Shown: positions 25,620 through 34,933 of the stretch, in pieces
Layout of the letters: the number at the start of each line of letters is the position of its first letter
Position numbering within the stretch: position 1 is the first letter of the stretch
DNA from: Desulfovibrionaceae bacterium
GTDB taxonomy: Bacteria > Desulfobacterota > Desulfovibrionia > Desulfovibrionales > Desulfovibrionaceae
Direction of reading: 5' to 3'
Length of the DNA stretch: 52,234 nucleotides
NCBI GenBank assembly: GCA_016932995.1
Contig: JAFGBU010000013.1
Coordinates: forward strand, 1-52,234
Position numbers and translations under genes: made by a program
Notes under the pieces: model-generated
The model's input: only the letters and a program-made list of their open reading frames with translations
Databases searched by the model: none
Told to the model about the DNA's origin: nothing

Positions 25620-27587
25620 TCAGGCCTCCAGCAGCCCGCGGCAACGCCGGTTGATGTCCTCCATGTCCCTTTCCAAATGGTGCATGCGCTCGACGATCTC
25701 CTCGGCCCGGGCCGCGACCCGGCGGTACTCCTCGCCCAGGGACAGGGCCCCGGCCGGATCGCTGTAGGCCTCCGGGTCGTTCATGCGCGCCTCCAGCCCG
25801 GCCTGGGCCTCCAGGGCCCCTTCCAGCTCGCGCTCCAGCCCGGCGTACTCGCCCTTCAGGGGCCTGAGCTCCCGGGAGGCGCTGTTGCGTATCTCGGCCT
25901 GCCTGCGCCTCTGGTCCCTGTCCAGCCTCCTGCCGCTCCCGTTGCGCGACCCGGACTCGTCCCCGGCCTCTCCAGGCCTGCGCGCGGCCTGGTACTCGGC
26001 GAACCCGCCGGAATAGACGGTCAGGCCCTCCGGGCCCAGGGCCCAGACCTCGTGGGCAACCTCCCGGAGCAGGTGGCGGTCGTGGGCCACCAGGAGGATG
26101 GTCCCGGGAAAGTCCTTCAGGGCCTTGACGAGGCCGTCCCTGCTCTCCAGGTCCAGGTGGTTGGTCGGCTCGTCCAGGACCAGGAGGTTGGCCCCGGCCG
26201 TGAACAGCGCGGCCAGAAGCAGGCGGCTCTTCTCCCCGCCGGAGAGCACCCCGACCGGGCGGTCGAAATACGGCTCGCCCAGAAGGAACAGCCCCAGCGC
26301 TCCCATGAGCTGCTCCTCGGTCATATTCGGGTCGCTCAGGCGCCTGAGCTCGGCCAGGACCGTGCGCCCGGTGTCCAGGACCTCGGTCCTGTGCTGGCTG
26401 AAGTAGGCCGGCCTGGTGTTCGGCCCGACCCTGACCCGGCCCGAGGTCGGCGCAAGCACCCCGGCCACCAGCTTGAGCAGGGTGGACTTGCCCGCCCCGT
26501 TGGGCGCGGCCAGGGCGATCTTCCGGCCCCGGAAGACCTGGAAGTCGAGCCTGGGCCAGAGCGGGTCCCCGCCCGGATAGCGAAACTCCAGGTCCACGGC
26601 GCTGACCGCGGCCTTGTCCCCGCGCGCGGGCTCGGGCAGCCTGAAATTGAGCCGCCTGAACGGCCGCAGGCCCGACAGCACCCGCTCCAGGCCCCGAAGC
26701 TCGTCCTCCATGCGCTCCACGCGCTTGAGCTTGCTCTGGGCCTGGGAGGCCTTTCTGGCCTTGACCCTGAAGCGCCGGATGTAGTCGCGCTCGTGGACGA
26801 TCCGGTCCCGCAAATTCTGGGCCTCGCGCTCAAGACGCAGGGAGTTCTCCTGCTCCCAGGCCAGATAGCTCTCGAACGAGCCCTTGCGGACCTGGGCCTT
26901 TCTGCGGCCCAGGACCAGGACGTGGCTGCTGACCCGGTCCAAGAAGACCCGCTCGTGGACCACGAAGGCCATGGCCCCCTTGAAGCTCAGCAGGTAGTTC
27001 TCAAGCCACTCCACGGCCTCGAGGTCCAGGTGGTTGGTGGGCTCGTCCAAAAGCAGCAGGTCGGCCCCGGCCAGGAGCACGCGGCCGAGCTTGGCCCGCT
27101 CGCGCCAGCCGCCGCTGAGCTCGCCCACGGTCTTTGCCAGGTCGGCCTCGGCAAAGCCCAGACCGGACAGGATGGCCCTGGCCTTGTGTCTCGGATTGTA
27201 CCCGAACTGGCGCTCGATCTCGGCCTGACGCTCGGAGAGCCGGGCCATGCGCGCCTCGTCGCCCGAGGCCGCGGCCCGCTCCCACTTCTCCCAGAGCGCG
27301 GACCAGCTCGGCACGGCCGAGAGCACCCAGGACAACAGGGGCCTTACGAGGTCCTCCGGGCCCAGCTCCTGGGCCACGTACCCGAGCCTTGCGCCCTTGG
27401 ACGCGCTGACCTGGCCGGCGTCTGGCTCCAGGACCCCGGCCATGATCCTGAGCAGGGTGCTCTTGCCGCAGCCGTTGGGCCCGGCCACGGCCAGGCGCAT
27501 GCCCGGCGCGAGCTCGAAGCTCAGGCCGGAGAACAGCTCCTCGCCCGCATAGGACTTTTCCAGGGACTGGACAATCATCTTGGCCAT
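25620..27587 (-). CDS. ABC-F family ATPase (Uup/YheS-like)
   Basis: About 655 residues; start ATG 27587 with GGGAG ten bases ahead. Two ABC modules without membrane segments: Walker A GPNGCGKST and APNGAGKST, signatures LSGGW and LSGGE, Walker B LLLDEPTNHLDL and LVLDEPTNHLDL, joined by the arginine/lysine-rich ABC-F linker. A C-terminal coiled-coil (about 575-650) follows. ABC-F proteins bind the ribosome E site and relieve stalled translation; some give antibiotic resistance. It leads a minus-strand run to the aminotransferase at 22229. Confidence 0.9.
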   Translation of the reverse strand: MAKMIVQSLEKSYAGEELFSGLSFELAPGMRLAVAGPNGCGKSTLLRIMAGVLEPDAGQVSASKGARLGYVAQELGPEDLVRPLLSWVLSAVPSWSALWEKWERAAASGDEARMARLSERQAEIERQFGYNPRHKARAILSGLGFAEADLAKTVGELSGGWRERAKLGRVLLAGADLLLLDEPTNHLDLEAVEWLENYLLSFKGAMAFVVHERVFLDRVSSHVLVLGRRKAQVRKGSFESYLAWEQENSLRLEREAQNLRDRIVHERDYIRRFRVKARKASQAQSKLKRVERMEDELRGLERVLSGLRPFRRLNFRLPEPARGDKAAVSAVDLEFRYPGGDPLWPRLDFQVFRGRKIALAAPNGAGKSTLLKLVAGVLAPTSGRVRVGPNTRPAYFSQHRTEVLDTGRTVLAELRRLSDPNMTEEQLMGALGLFLLGEPYFDRPVGVLSGGEKSRLLLAALFTAGANLLVLDEPTNHLDLESRDGLVKALKDFPGTILLVAHDRHLLREVAHEVWALGPEGLTVYSGGFAEYQAARRPGEAGDESGSRNGSGRRLDRDQRRRQAEIRNSASRELRPLKGEYAGLERELEGALEAQAGLEARMNDPEAYSDPAGALSLGEEYRRVAARAEEIVERMHHLERDMEDINRRCRGLLEA

Positions 27588-27658
27588 AGACAAATCGCTC
27601 CCGCGCCCGGGCCGAAGGTCCCGGACGCCCCATGAACTATATTGCCCGGCCCGCGCTT

Positions 27659-27707
27659 GGCAAGGCCGAACAAGCGCCTTGCCCTGAACGATGAACCCGG
27701 ATACAAA
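27659..27707 (+). promoter_or_regulatory. Promoter with overlapping inverted repeat upstream of the FMN reductase-like gene
   Basis: TTGCCC (27679-27684) and TACAAA (27702-27707) with a 17-base spacer. The perfect inverted repeat GGCAAGGC-N9-GCCTTGCC (27659-27683) covers the -35 box, a typical place for a repressor or activator site. Confidence 0.55.
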
Positions 27708-27751
27708 ATTTTTATGGCCTGCAACAGGGACAAAGCCCTGAAGGAGCGCTC

Positions 27752-28513
27752 ATGAGGATACTCGCGGTCAACAGCTCGGCCCGCGCTGAAAAGAGCTGCA
27801 CCCAACGCCTTCTGGACCCCCTGCTCGAGGGCATGCGCCAGGCCGGGGCGCGCACCGAGACCGTGTTCCTGGGCAGGCTCGACATCGGCCACTGCCTGGG
27901 CTGCTTCAAGTGCTGGACCAGGACCCCGGGGGTCTGCGTGCAGAAGGACGACATGGCCGGGGTCCTGGACAAGTTCGTGCAGGCGGACATCGTGATCCTG
28001 GGCACCCCGCTGTACCACTACACCATGTCCGGGCTCATGAAGAACTTCATCGACCGGACCCTGCCCACGGCCAAGTGCTGGATCATGGAAAGCCAGGCCC
28101 GGCCAGGGCTCTCGACCCATCCCCTGCGCTTCAAGAAGCCCAGGGCCATGTTCCTGGTCTCGCCCTGCGGGTTCCCGGAGTTCGAGCACTTCGAGCAGCT
28201 GGTGGCCTTTTTCAGGTTCTACGCCAGGCAGATAGGCTGGGACTATCTGGGCGAGCTGCTCAGGCCCTGCGGGGACATGCTCAGGATCGTCGAGCTCCAG
28301 GACATGCTCAAGCCCTACTTCGACCTGGTGCGCCGGGCCGGCAGACAGCTCATAGAGGACAGCGAGATATCCGCGGACCTGAAAAAAAGGCTCAGGGCCG
28401 ACCTCGCGCCCGGGGGCCCGGCCGCCTTCCGCAAGAGGGCCAACCAACACTGGGCCACGGAGCTCAAGCGCTGGGGACACGACCCCACCCCGCCGGCCGG
28501 GGCCGAGACATAG
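27752..28513 (+). CDS. NADPH-dependent FMN reductase/iron-sulfur-flavoprotein-like protein
   Basis: 253 residues with AAGGAG five bases before the ATG. Flavodoxin-like fold: N-terminal ILAVNSSARAEKSCTQ is the phosphate loop; GCFKCWTRTPGVCVQKDDM carries cysteines; LGTPLYHYTMSGLMKNFIDR is the flavin-binding segment of this family. The cysteine spacing differs from the CX2CX2CX4-7C of true iron-sulfur flavoproteins, so only FMN is assured. The protein has about 70 extra C-terminal residues. It may serve as a redox stress or multimeric flavodoxin-like reductase. It is preceded by its own promoter with an inverted repeat. Confidence 0.82.
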   Translation: MRILAVNSSARAEKSCTQRLLDPLLEGMRQAGARTETVFLGRLDIGHCLGCFKCWTRTPGVCVQKDDMAGVLDKFVQADIVILGTPLYHYTMSGLMKNFIDRTLPTAKCWIMESQARPGLSTHPLRFKKPRAMFLVSPCGFPEFEHFEQLVAFFRFYARQIGWDYLGELLRPCGDMLRIVELQDMLKPYFDLVRRAGRQLIEDSEISADLKKRLRADLAPGGPAAFRKRANQHWATELKRWGHDPTPPAGAET

Positions 28514-28523
28514 GGGCCCCGGC

Positions 28524-28790
28524 TTGGAGGCCTGGTTCGTCTACCTGGCGCGCTGCGCGGACAACAGCCTGTACTGCGGGGCGACCAAGGACCTTGCCCG
28601 CCGCCTGGCCGAGCACAACGCGGGCGCGGCCTCCAGGTACACCAGGTCCAGGCGGCCCGTGACCCTGGCCGGGTCCGCCCGCTGCCGGGACAAAAGCGAG
28701 GCCCTCAGGCTCGAGGCCGCGGTCAAGAGGCGGCCGGCCCGGGCCAAGCTGGACTTCCTGCTCGGCCGCGGGATGCGGGACCCGGACTAG
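28524..28790 (+). CDS. GIY-YIG nuclease-superfamily protein (YhbQ-like)
   Basis: 88 residues from a TTG at 28524. [18 protein letters not shown] corresponds to the GIY-YIG core (here VYL and LYCG), and [10 protein letters not shown] supplies the conserved arginine; [12 protein letters not shown] closes the domain. This single-domain group is about this size and has uncertain nuclease function. Its stop shares CTAG with the leuB stop. The start codon is the weakest point of the call. Confidence 0.8.
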   Translation: MEAWFVYLARCADNSLYCGATKDLARRLAEHNAGAASRYTRSRRPVTLAGSARCRDKSEALRLEAAVKRRPARAKLDFLLGRGMRDPD

Positions 28791-29854
28791 ACATTCCCGG
28801 CCACGGCCCGGCCCATCTCCCGGCAGCCCACCAGACGGCAGCCGTCCTGCATGATGTCCCCGGTGCGCAGGCCCTGCTCCAGGGTCCTTTCCACGGCGTC
28901 CTCGATCATTCGGGCCTCCTGCTCGCGGCCCAGGGAGTAGCGCAGCATCATGGCCGCGGACAGGATGGTCGCCAGGGGGTTGGCCCTGTCCTGGCCGGCC
29001 TTGCGCGGGGCCGAGCCGTGGATGGGCTCGTAGAGCCCGGGCCCGGACTCGCCCAGGGAGGCCGAGGGCAGCATGCCTATGGACCCGGTGATCACCGCGG
29101 CCTCGTCCGAGAGGATGTCCCCGAACAGGTTGCCGGTGACCAGGACGTCGAACTGGGACGGATCGCGCACCAGCTGCATGGCCGCGTTGTCCACGTACAG
29201 GTGCGAGAGCTCGACCTCGGGATAGTCCGCGGCAACCTCCTCGACCACCTTGCGCCAGAGCCTGGAGACCTCGAGCACGTTGGCCTTGTCCACGGAGCAG
29301 AGCCTCTTTGCGCGCCTGGCCGCGGTCTCGAACCCGACCCTGGCGATGCGCCGCACCTCGGACTCGCGATAAATCATGTTGTTGAAGCCCACGCGCTCGC
29401 CGTCGCGCTCCTCCATGCCCCTGGGCTCGCCGAAGTACACGCCCCCGGTCAGCTCGCGCACGACCACCAGGTCCACCCCCCGGGCCACGATGTCCGGCCT
29501 GAGCAGGCAGGCGCTTCGAAGCTGCGGGAACAGGGCCGCGGGCCTCAGGTTGGCGAACAGGCCCAGGGCCTTGCGGATGCCCAGAAGCCCCTTTTCCGGC
29601 CGCAGGGCCGGCTCCAGGTCGTCCCACTTGGGCCCGCCCACCGCGCCCAGGAGCACTGCGTCCGAGGCCCGGCAGGCCTCGACCGTGGCCTCGGGCAGGG
29701 GCGTGCCCGCGGCGTCCACGGCCACCCCGCCGATGAGCGCCTCGCTGAACTCGAAATCAAGGCCGGTCCTGCGCCCCACGGCCTCCAGGACCGCCAGGGC
29801 CTGCTCGACTATCTCCGGACCGATGCCGTCGCCGGGCAGCACGGTTATCTTCAT
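28787..29854 (-). CDS. leuB: 3-isopropylmalate dehydrogenase
   Basis: 355 residues with AGGAG ahead of ATG 29854. GDGIGPEIV at the N-terminus, GVYFGEPRG, and the Mg/substrate motif [22 protein letters not shown]-like stretch are standard. It oxidises 3-isopropylmalate to 2-ketoisocaproate with NAD. The 68-base gap to leuD is AT-rich and holds an exact TTGACA at 29888-29893 without a good -10, so a weak internal promoter is possible. It ends the leu operon. Confidence 0.96.
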   Translation of the reverse strand: MKITVLPGDGIGPEIVEQALAVLEAVGRRTGLDFEFSEALIGGVAVDAAGTPLPEATVEACRASDAVLLGAVGGPKWDDLEPALRPEKGLLGIRKALGLFANLRPAALFPQLRSACLLRPDIVARGVDLVVVRELTGGVYFGEPRGMEERDGERVGFNNMIYRESEVRRIARVGFETAARRAKRLCSVDKANVLEVSRLWRKVVEEVAADYPEVELSHLYVDNAAMQLVRDPSQFDVLVTGNLFGDILSDEAAVITGSIGMLPSASLGESGPGLYEPIHGSAPRKAGQDRANPLATILSAAMMLRYSLGREQEARMIEDAVERTLEQGLRTGDIMQDGCRLVGCREMGRAVAGNV

Positions 29855-29922
29855 TCCCCACTCCTGTTTTTAATCATGTTCTTTTTATGTCAACTGGTTA
29901 TAAATCGATGTTTTCAATGCCC

Positions 29923-30420
29923 TCAGGTTTGGACAAGGCGCTTCGCGGCATACCCGACCAGGCCGCCGGCGTCCAGTATCTCGCGCATGAACCCGGGCAC
30001 GGGCCGGCACTCTACGCTCTCGCCCGTGGTCAGGTCCCGGATCAGGCCCTTGTCCGTGTCGATCTCCAGCTCGTCGCCCTGGCCGAGCCTGTCCGCGGCC
30101 TCGCCGACCTCGAGCAGCACCAGCCCCATGTTGAAGCCGTTGCGGTAGAATATGCGCGCGTAGCTCTTGGCCACGACCACCGGGATGCCCGCGCCCAGTA
30201 TGGCCAGGGGCGCGTGCTCGCGCGACGAGCCGCAGCCGAAGTTCTCCCCGGCCACCAGGACGTCGTTTTGGCTCACCCCCCGGACCCAGCCGGGCTCGAG
30301 GCCCTCCATGCATTTGCTCCCGAGCTCGCGCGCGTCCGTGGTCACCAGGTACCTGGCCGGAATGATCGCGTCGGTGTCGATGTTGTCGCCCACCTTGTGG
30401 GCCCTGCCTTTGACCTTCAT
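29923..30420 (-). CDS. leuD: 3-isopropylmalate dehydratase small subunit
   Basis: 165 residues, the short archaeal/delta-type Leu[36 protein letters not shown] and [10 protein letters not shown] are family words. It joins LeuC to form isopropylmalate isomerase. AAGGAG precedes the ATG, and leuC ends 10 bases upstream. Confidence 0.95.
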   Translation of the reverse strand: MKVKGRAHKVGDNIDTDAIIPARYLVTTDARELGSKCMEGLEPGWVRGVSQNDVLVAGENFGCGSSREHAPLAILGAGIPVVVAKSYARIFYRNGFNMGLVLLEVGEAADRLGQGDELEIDTDKGLIRDLTTGESVECRPVPGFMREILDAGGLVGYAAKRLVQT

Positions 30421-30430
30421 GTCCCGCTCC

Positions 30431-31693
30431 TTATGCCAGGTTCGCCGGGTGGATGATCTCCCCGGCCACGGCGCTGGCCGCGGCCACTGCCGGGCCGGCC
30501 AGGTAGACCTCGCTCTCCAGGCTGCCCATGCGGCCCTTGAAGTTCCGGTTGGTGGTGGCCAGGGCCCGCTCGCCGCCGGCCAAAATGCCCATGTGCCCGC
30601 CCAGGCAGGGCCCGCAGGTCGGCGGCCCGACCACGGCCCCGGCGTCCATGAACACGGCCAGAAGGCCCTCGGCCAGGGCTTGGCGCCAGACGCCCGGGGT
30701 GGCCGGGAGCACGATCAGGCGCACGTCCTTGTCGACCTTCCTGCCCTTGAGCAGGGCCGCGGCCTGGCGCAGGTCCGAGATCCGGCCGTTGGTGCACGAG
30801 CCGATGACCACCTGGTCTATTTTCGTCCCGGCCAGGTCCTCGACCGGCCGCACGTTCTCGGGCAGGTGCGGACAGGCCACCCTGGGCCCCATGCCGCCGG
30901 CGTCGAGCTCCATCCTCTGCTCGTAGACCGCGGCCGGGTCCGGGGCCAGGGGCATGTCCCCCAGCCGCCCGGCCTCGCGGCAATAGGCCAGGGTCTTGTC
31001 GTCGGCCGCGAACAGGCCGACCTTGGCCCCGGCCTCGATGGCCATGTTGGCCATGGTCATGCGCCCCTCCACAGGCATCCGGTCCACCACCGGCCCGCCG
31101 AACTCCAGGGCCTTGTACAGGGCCCCGGCCACGCCGATGCGGCCGATGACCTCCAGGATCAGGTCCTTGGCCCCGACAAAGGGCTCGAGCCGGCCGCTGA
31201 TGTCCACGCGCAGGGTGGCCGGGACCTTGAACCAGGTCTCGCCCAGGGCCATGGCAAAGGCGATGTCCGTGGAGCCCATGCCCGTGGCGAACGCGCCCAG
31301 GCCGCCGTAGGTGCAGGTGTGGCTGTCCGCGCCGACCACCACCTCCCCCGGCCCGACCAGGCCGAGCTCGGGCAAAAGCGCGTGCTCCACGCCCGCGTCC
31401 CCGCCCTCGTAGTAGTGGGTCAGGCCCATGTCCCGGGCGAACTCGCGGACCACCTTGACCTGCTCGGCCGAGGCGATGTCCTTGTTCGGGGTGAAGTGGT
31501 CGCAGACCAGGGCCACCCGGTCGCGGTCAAAGACCTGTTTCGCGCCCATGGCCCTGAAGGACTTGATCGCCAGGGGCGCGGTGATGTCGTTGGCCAGGAC
31601 CAGCGAGACCGGGCAGCGCACTATCTGTCCCGGCCCGTCGATCCGCTCGCCGCTGCGGGCGGCGATTATCTTCTCGGCTAAAGTGTGGGGCAT
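30431..31693 (-). CDS. leuC: 3-isopropylmalate dehydratase large subunit
   Basis: 420 residues from ATG 31693, which lies inside the end of leuA (16-base overlap) after AGAGGGA. Aconitase-type [4Fe-4S] ligands are seen in VIGSCTNGR and [19 protein letters not shown] and [15 protein letters not shown] mark the substrate loops. This short class I form pairs with the short LeuD. Confidence 0.96.
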   Translation of the reverse strand: MPHTLAEKIIAARSGERIDGPGQIVRCPVSLVLANDITAPLAIKSFRAMGAKQVFDRDRVALVCDHFTPNKDIASAEQVKVVREFARDMGLTHYYEGGDAGVEHALLPELGLVGPGEVVVGADSHTCTYGGLGAFATGMGSTDIAFAMALGETWFKVPATLRVDISGRLEPFVGAKDLILEVIGRIGVAGALYKALEFGGPVVDRMPVEGRMTMANMAIEAGAKVGLFAADDKTLAYCREAGRLGDMPLAPDPAAVYEQRMELDAGGMGPRVACPHLPENVRPVEDLAGTKIDQVVIGSCTNGRISDLRQAAALLKGRKVDKDVRLIVLPATPGVWRQALAEGLLAVFMDAGAVVGPPTCGPCLGGHMGILAGGERALATTNRNFKGRMGSLESEVYLAGPAVAAASAVAGEIIHPANLA

Positions 31694-33231
31694 TCCCTCT
31701 TCTCCTCCTTCAACTTCTCCAGCCTGTTCAGGGCGTTGATATAGGCCATGGCGCTGGCCACGATGATGTCCTCGTTGGTGCCCCGGCCCACGGAGATCGT
31801 GCCCGCGTCCTCTATGCGCACGGTCACCGCGCCCTGGGCGTCGGTGCCGCCGGTGACCGCGTTGACCTGGTAGCGCAAAAGCCTGGGCGCAAGGCCGGTG
31901 AGCTCGCTGATGCAGGTGAAGACCGCGTCCACCGGGCCCTCGCCAAAGGCCGAATGGCGCCTCTGCTCGGCCGCGGCGCCCTCGGCCATGAACTCCATGA
32001 CCACGGCCGCGTGGGGGGGGACTCCGCCGGTGCCCGAGAACACACTCATGTCCACGAGCCGGTAGCGGTCCAGGCGGCGATAGACCTTTTCCAGGACCAG
32101 GGCCTCCACGTCCTCGTCGAATATCTGCTCCTTCTTGTCGGCCAGCTCCTTGACCGCCTTGAACAGCAGGGCGAGCTGCTCGTCGTCCAGCTGGTAGCCC
32201 AGCTCCCTGAGCTTGGCCTTCAGGGCGTGGCTCCCGGAGTGCTTGCCGATGACGATGTCCGTGCCCTTGCGGCCGATGGACTCCGGGGTCATTATCTCGT
32301 AGGTCAGCCGGTTCTTGAGCATGCCGTCCTGGTGGATGCCCGACTCGTGGGCAAAGGCGTTGGTCCCGACAATGGCCTTGTACGGCGGTATGGGCTGGCC
32401 GATGATCTGCGACAGCCTGCGGCAGGCCGGGTATATCTGCTCGGTGTTCACCCCGGTCTCCAGGCCGTAGTACTCCTTGCGCGTGGCCAGGGCCATGACC
32501 AGCTCCTCCAGGGCCGCGTTGCCCGCGCGCTCGCCTATGCCGCTCACCGTGACCTCGGCCTGCCGGGCCCCGGCGACCAGGGCGGCCAGGCTGTTGGCCA
32601 GGGCCAGGCCGAGGTCGTTGTGGCAGTGCACGCTGAACACGGCCTTGTGGCTGCCGGCCGCGTTGGCCATCAGGTAGCCTATGAGCTCGGCGTACTCCTG
32701 GGGCTGGGCGTAGCCCACGGTGTCCGGGATGTTGACCGTGGTCGCCCCGGCCGCGATGGCCCGCTCCACCACCCGGGCCAGAAAGGCCCAGTCCGAACGC
32801 GAGGCGTCCTCGGCCGAGAACTCCACGTTCGAGGTCAGGGCGGCCGCGTGCCTGACCGCGGCCTCGGCCATCTCCAGGACCTGCTCCGGGGTCTTGTTCA
32901 GCTTGTGGCGCATGTGGATGTCCGAGGTGGCGATGAAGGTGTGGATACGCGGCTCGGCCGCGTCCTTGATCGCCTCCCAGGCCAGGTCTATGTCCCTGGT
33001 CACGGACCGGCACAGCCCGGCCACCTGGACCTCCTTGACGCTGCCCGCAATCGCCCTGACCGCCTCGAAGTCGCCCCGGCTGGCGGCCGGAAACCCGGCC
33101 TCGATGATGTCCACGCCCAGCAGCTCGAGCTGCCTGGCCATGCTGATCTTCTCGTCCAGGTTCATGGTCGCGCCCGGGGACTGCTCGCCGTCGCGCAGGG
33201 TGGTGTCGAATATGAAAACCCGCTCAGACAT
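31678..33231 (-). CDS. leuA: 2-isopropylmalate synthase
   Basis: 517 residues from ATG 33231, chosen because GGAGGA lies just upstream; another ATG at 33252 would add seven residues. The catalytic domain begins [24 protein letters not shown] supplies metal ligands. The C-terminal regulatory domain (about 390-510) for leucine feedback is complete. It condenses acetyl-CoA with 2-ketoisovalerate. It heads leuA-leuC-leuD-leuB, itself downstream of psd-pssA on the same strand. Confidence 0.96.
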   Translation of the reverse strand: MSERVFIFDTTLRDGEQSPGATMNLDEKISMARQLELLGVDIIEAGFPAASRGDFEAVRAIAGSVKEVQVAGLCRSVTRDIDLAWEAIKDAAEPRIHTFIATSDIHMRHKLNKTPEQVLEMAEAAVRHAAALTSNVEFSAEDASRSDWAFLARVVERAIAAGATTVNIPDTVGYAQPQEYAELIGYLMANAAGSHKAVFSVHCHNDLGLALANSLAALVAGARQAEVTVSGIGERAGNAALEELVMALATRKEYYGLETGVNTEQIYPACRRLSQIIGQPIPPYKAIVGTNAFAHESGIHQDGMLKNRLTYEIMTPESIGRKGTDIVIGKHSGSHALKAKLRELGYQLDDEQLALLFKAVKELADKKEQIFDEDVEALVLEKVYRRLDRYRLVDMSVFSGTGGVPPHAAVVMEFMAEGAAAEQRRHSAFGEGPVDAVFTCISELTGLAPRLLRYQVNAVTGGTDAQGAVTVRIEDAGTISVGRGTNEDIIVASAMAYINALNRLEKLKEEKRECPTL

Positions 33232-33240
33232 GTCTCCTCC

Positions 33241-33280
33241 AATGAAAATCATTTCTATATGTTATTGATTGCGCTTTCAA
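33241..33280 (-). promoter_or_regulatory. leuA promoter region with a Fur-box-like palindrome
   Basis: Reverse strand has TTGAAA (33275-33280) and TATAGA (33254-33259) with a short 15-base spacer. GAAATGATTTTCATT at 33241-33255 is a palindrome (AATGA-AAA-TCATT) that resembles delta-proteobacterial Fur boxes and overlaps the -10. Confidence 0.45.
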
Positions 33281-33325
33281 CGGCCGCCCACGGGCGGCCG
33301 CCCTCCCGGACCCCGGCGGGTCCGG
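33281..33325. repeat. Two tandem GC-rich inverted repeats between pssA and leuA
   Basis: CGGCCGCC-CACG-type hairpin at 33281-33300 (8-base arms) and CCGGACCC/GGGTCCGG at 33306-33325. No T-run follows on either strand; they may pause or process the transcript between pssA and leuA. Confidence 0.6.
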
Positions 33326-33340
33326 CCCTGCCCGGTCCGA

Positions 33341-34108
33341 CTAGGAAATGTCTTCCTTGGACTCGGGTAGCAGCCTGGAGCTTCTGCGCGATAGGAAGAG
33401 CAGCGTGTACACGGGCCCGGACACGACGTAGCCCACAAAGAAGAGGAAACCCAGGATCCTGGGGGTCGAGGCCACGAGCACGAAGAGCAGCGTGGTCGTG
33501 ACCAGGGAGCTGAAGGGGTGGGCCCTGATCAGGCCGTACTCCTTGAACGAGGCGTAGCGCATGGTGCTGACCATGAGAAAGGACAGGACATAGACCAGGA
33601 CCAGGCAGCCCTTGGGCAGCGCGCTCGCGGCCAGGGCCTCGGGCACGTGCGGCGAGAAGAGGACCAAGGTGGCCAGGGTGCAGGCCGCGGCCGGGATGGG
33701 CAGCCCGGTGAAGAACTTCTTGGACGAGGTCTTGGTCTTGACGTTGAACCTGGCCAGGCGCAGGGCCCCGCAGGCGACGAGCAGAAAGGCGGCCATCAGG
33801 CCCAGGCGGCCGAAGCCCATGAGGCGCCAGTAATAGACCATGACCGCCGGGGTCACGCCGAAGGAGACCAGGTCGGCCAGGGAGTCGAGCTGGACCCCGA
33901 ACTCGCTGGTCGTGCCGGTGAGCCTGGCCACCTTGCCGTCGAGGCCGTCGAACACGCAGCTGGCCAGAATGGCCAGGGCGCAGGCCTCGAACTCGCCCTT
34001 CAGGGCCCAGGTGATGCCCAGAAAGCCGAGGAACAGGCTGGCCATGGTCAGCAGGTTCGGCAGTATGTAGACGCTCTTGTGCCGCGGCAGGCGCTTTTCC
34101 TTGTCCAT
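33341..34108 (-). CDS. pssA: CDP-diacylglycerol-serine O-phosphatidyltransferase
   Basis: 255 residues from ATG 34108 with GAGG eight bases ahead. The CDP-alcohol phosphotransferase motif DGLDGKVARLTG...QLDSLADLVSFG is intact with its four aspartates, and about eight membrane segments are predicted. It makes phosphatidylserine, the substrate of the neighbouring Psd, at the inner membrane. It starts 22 bases after the psd stop. Confidence 0.94.
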   Translation of the reverse strand: MDKEKRLPRHKSVYILPNLLTMASLFLGFLGITWALKGEFEACALAILASCVFDGLDGKVARLTGTTSEFGVQLDSLADLVSFGVTPAVMVYYWRLMGFGRLGLMAAFLLVACGALRLARFNVKTKTSSKKFFTGLPIPAAACTLATLVLFSPHVPEALAASALPKGCLVLVYVLSFLMVSTMRYASFKEYGLIRAHPFSSLVTTTLLFVLVASTPRILGFLFFVGYVVSGPVYTLLFLSRRSSRLLPESKEDIS

Positions 34109-34130
34109 GCCCAAGACCTCGCGGGGCCGC

Positions 34131-34772
34131 CTATTTCCTGACCGCGACGGCGGTCTCGCCGCCGCGCACGCGGTCCCCGACATGCACGCAGGGAGCATAT
34201 CCGTCGGGCAGATAGAGGTCAACCCTGGACCCGAACTTGATGACCCCGAAGCGCTCGCCGCGCTTGAGCTTGTCGTCCTTCTCGGCCCAGCAGACTATCC
34301 TCCTGGCGATGAGCCCGGCGATCTGGACCACGGTGAAGCGCTGGTTGCCCTTGCCCACGATCTCCAGGATGTTGCGCTCGTTGTCCTTGCTGGCCTTGTC
34401 CAGGGAGGCGTTGAGGAACCTGCCGGGCACGTAGCGCAGGGTCTCGACCTTGCCCGAGACCGGCATGCGGTTCACGTGCACGTCCAAAACGCTCATGAAC
34501 ACGCAGACCACCTGGCGCGCCTCGCCGCTCAGGGGGTCGCTGTCCCGGCCGACCCGGACCACCCGGCCGTCGGCCGGCGAGACCACGGCCTCGGCGTCCT
34601 CGGGCAGGACCCGCTCGGGGTCGCGGAAGAAGTGGCCGACCAGGGCGGTCAGGACCAGGGCCGCGAGGGCCGTGAACCCCCAGCCGAGAACGGCGAACAC
34701 GACACTGGCCAGGGCCAAAAAGCAGATGTACGGAAGGCCCTCGAGGCAGACTCCGGCTGACGGCTTGTGCAT
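34131..34772 (-). CDS. psd: Phosphatidylserine decarboxylase (short, archaeal-type)
   Basis: 213 residues from ATG 34772 with GGAG six bases ahead. Two N-terminal membrane segments are followed by SPADGRVV, FMSVLDVHVNRMPVSG and, near the C-terminus, IKFGSRVDLYLP, where cleavage between G and S generates the pyruvoyl cofactor. It turns phosphatidylserine into phosphatidylethanolamine. The proenzyme is complete. A strong hairpin lies 30 bases upstream of the start. Confidence 0.95.
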   Translation of the reverse strand: MHKPSAGVCLEGLPYICFLALASVVFAVLGWGFTALAALVLTALVGHFFRDPERVLPEDAEAVVSPADGRVVRVGRDSDPLSGEARQVVCVFMSVLDVHVNRMPVSGKVETLRYVPGRFLNASLDKASKDNERNILEIVGKGNQRFTVVQIAGLIARRIVCWAEKDDKLKRGERFGVIKFGSRVDLYLPDGYAPCVHVGDRVRGGETAVAVRK

Positions 34773-34802
34773 GGCGAACTCCAGTCTGATGACCTGAACC
34801 CT

Positions 34803-34845
34803 GACCCCGGGCGGCCGCAACCAGGCCGCCCGGGGTCGTTTTTTG
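34803..34845 (+). terminator. Orphan rho-independent terminator, antisense to the psd leader
   Basis: Fourteen-base perfect stem (34803-34816 with 34824-34837), seven-base loop, then GTTTTTTG on the plus strand. No plus-strand gene precedes it; on the minus strand it is a large hairpin in the psd leader without a T-run. Confidence 0.65.
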
Positions 34846-34933
34846 TCTGATAACCGGGGCCACCCGCAAGGTCAACCGCCGAGCGACCCGGCCGCTCTTT
34901 TCAAACCGGGCCCCAAGGCTGTATAGCCCGGAC

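Noticed and set aside
33232-33340. T-box or leucine attenuator ahead of leuA
   Set aside because: No T-box sequence, no leucine-rich leader peptide and no terminator with a T-run were found; only two GC hairpins and the short palindrome.
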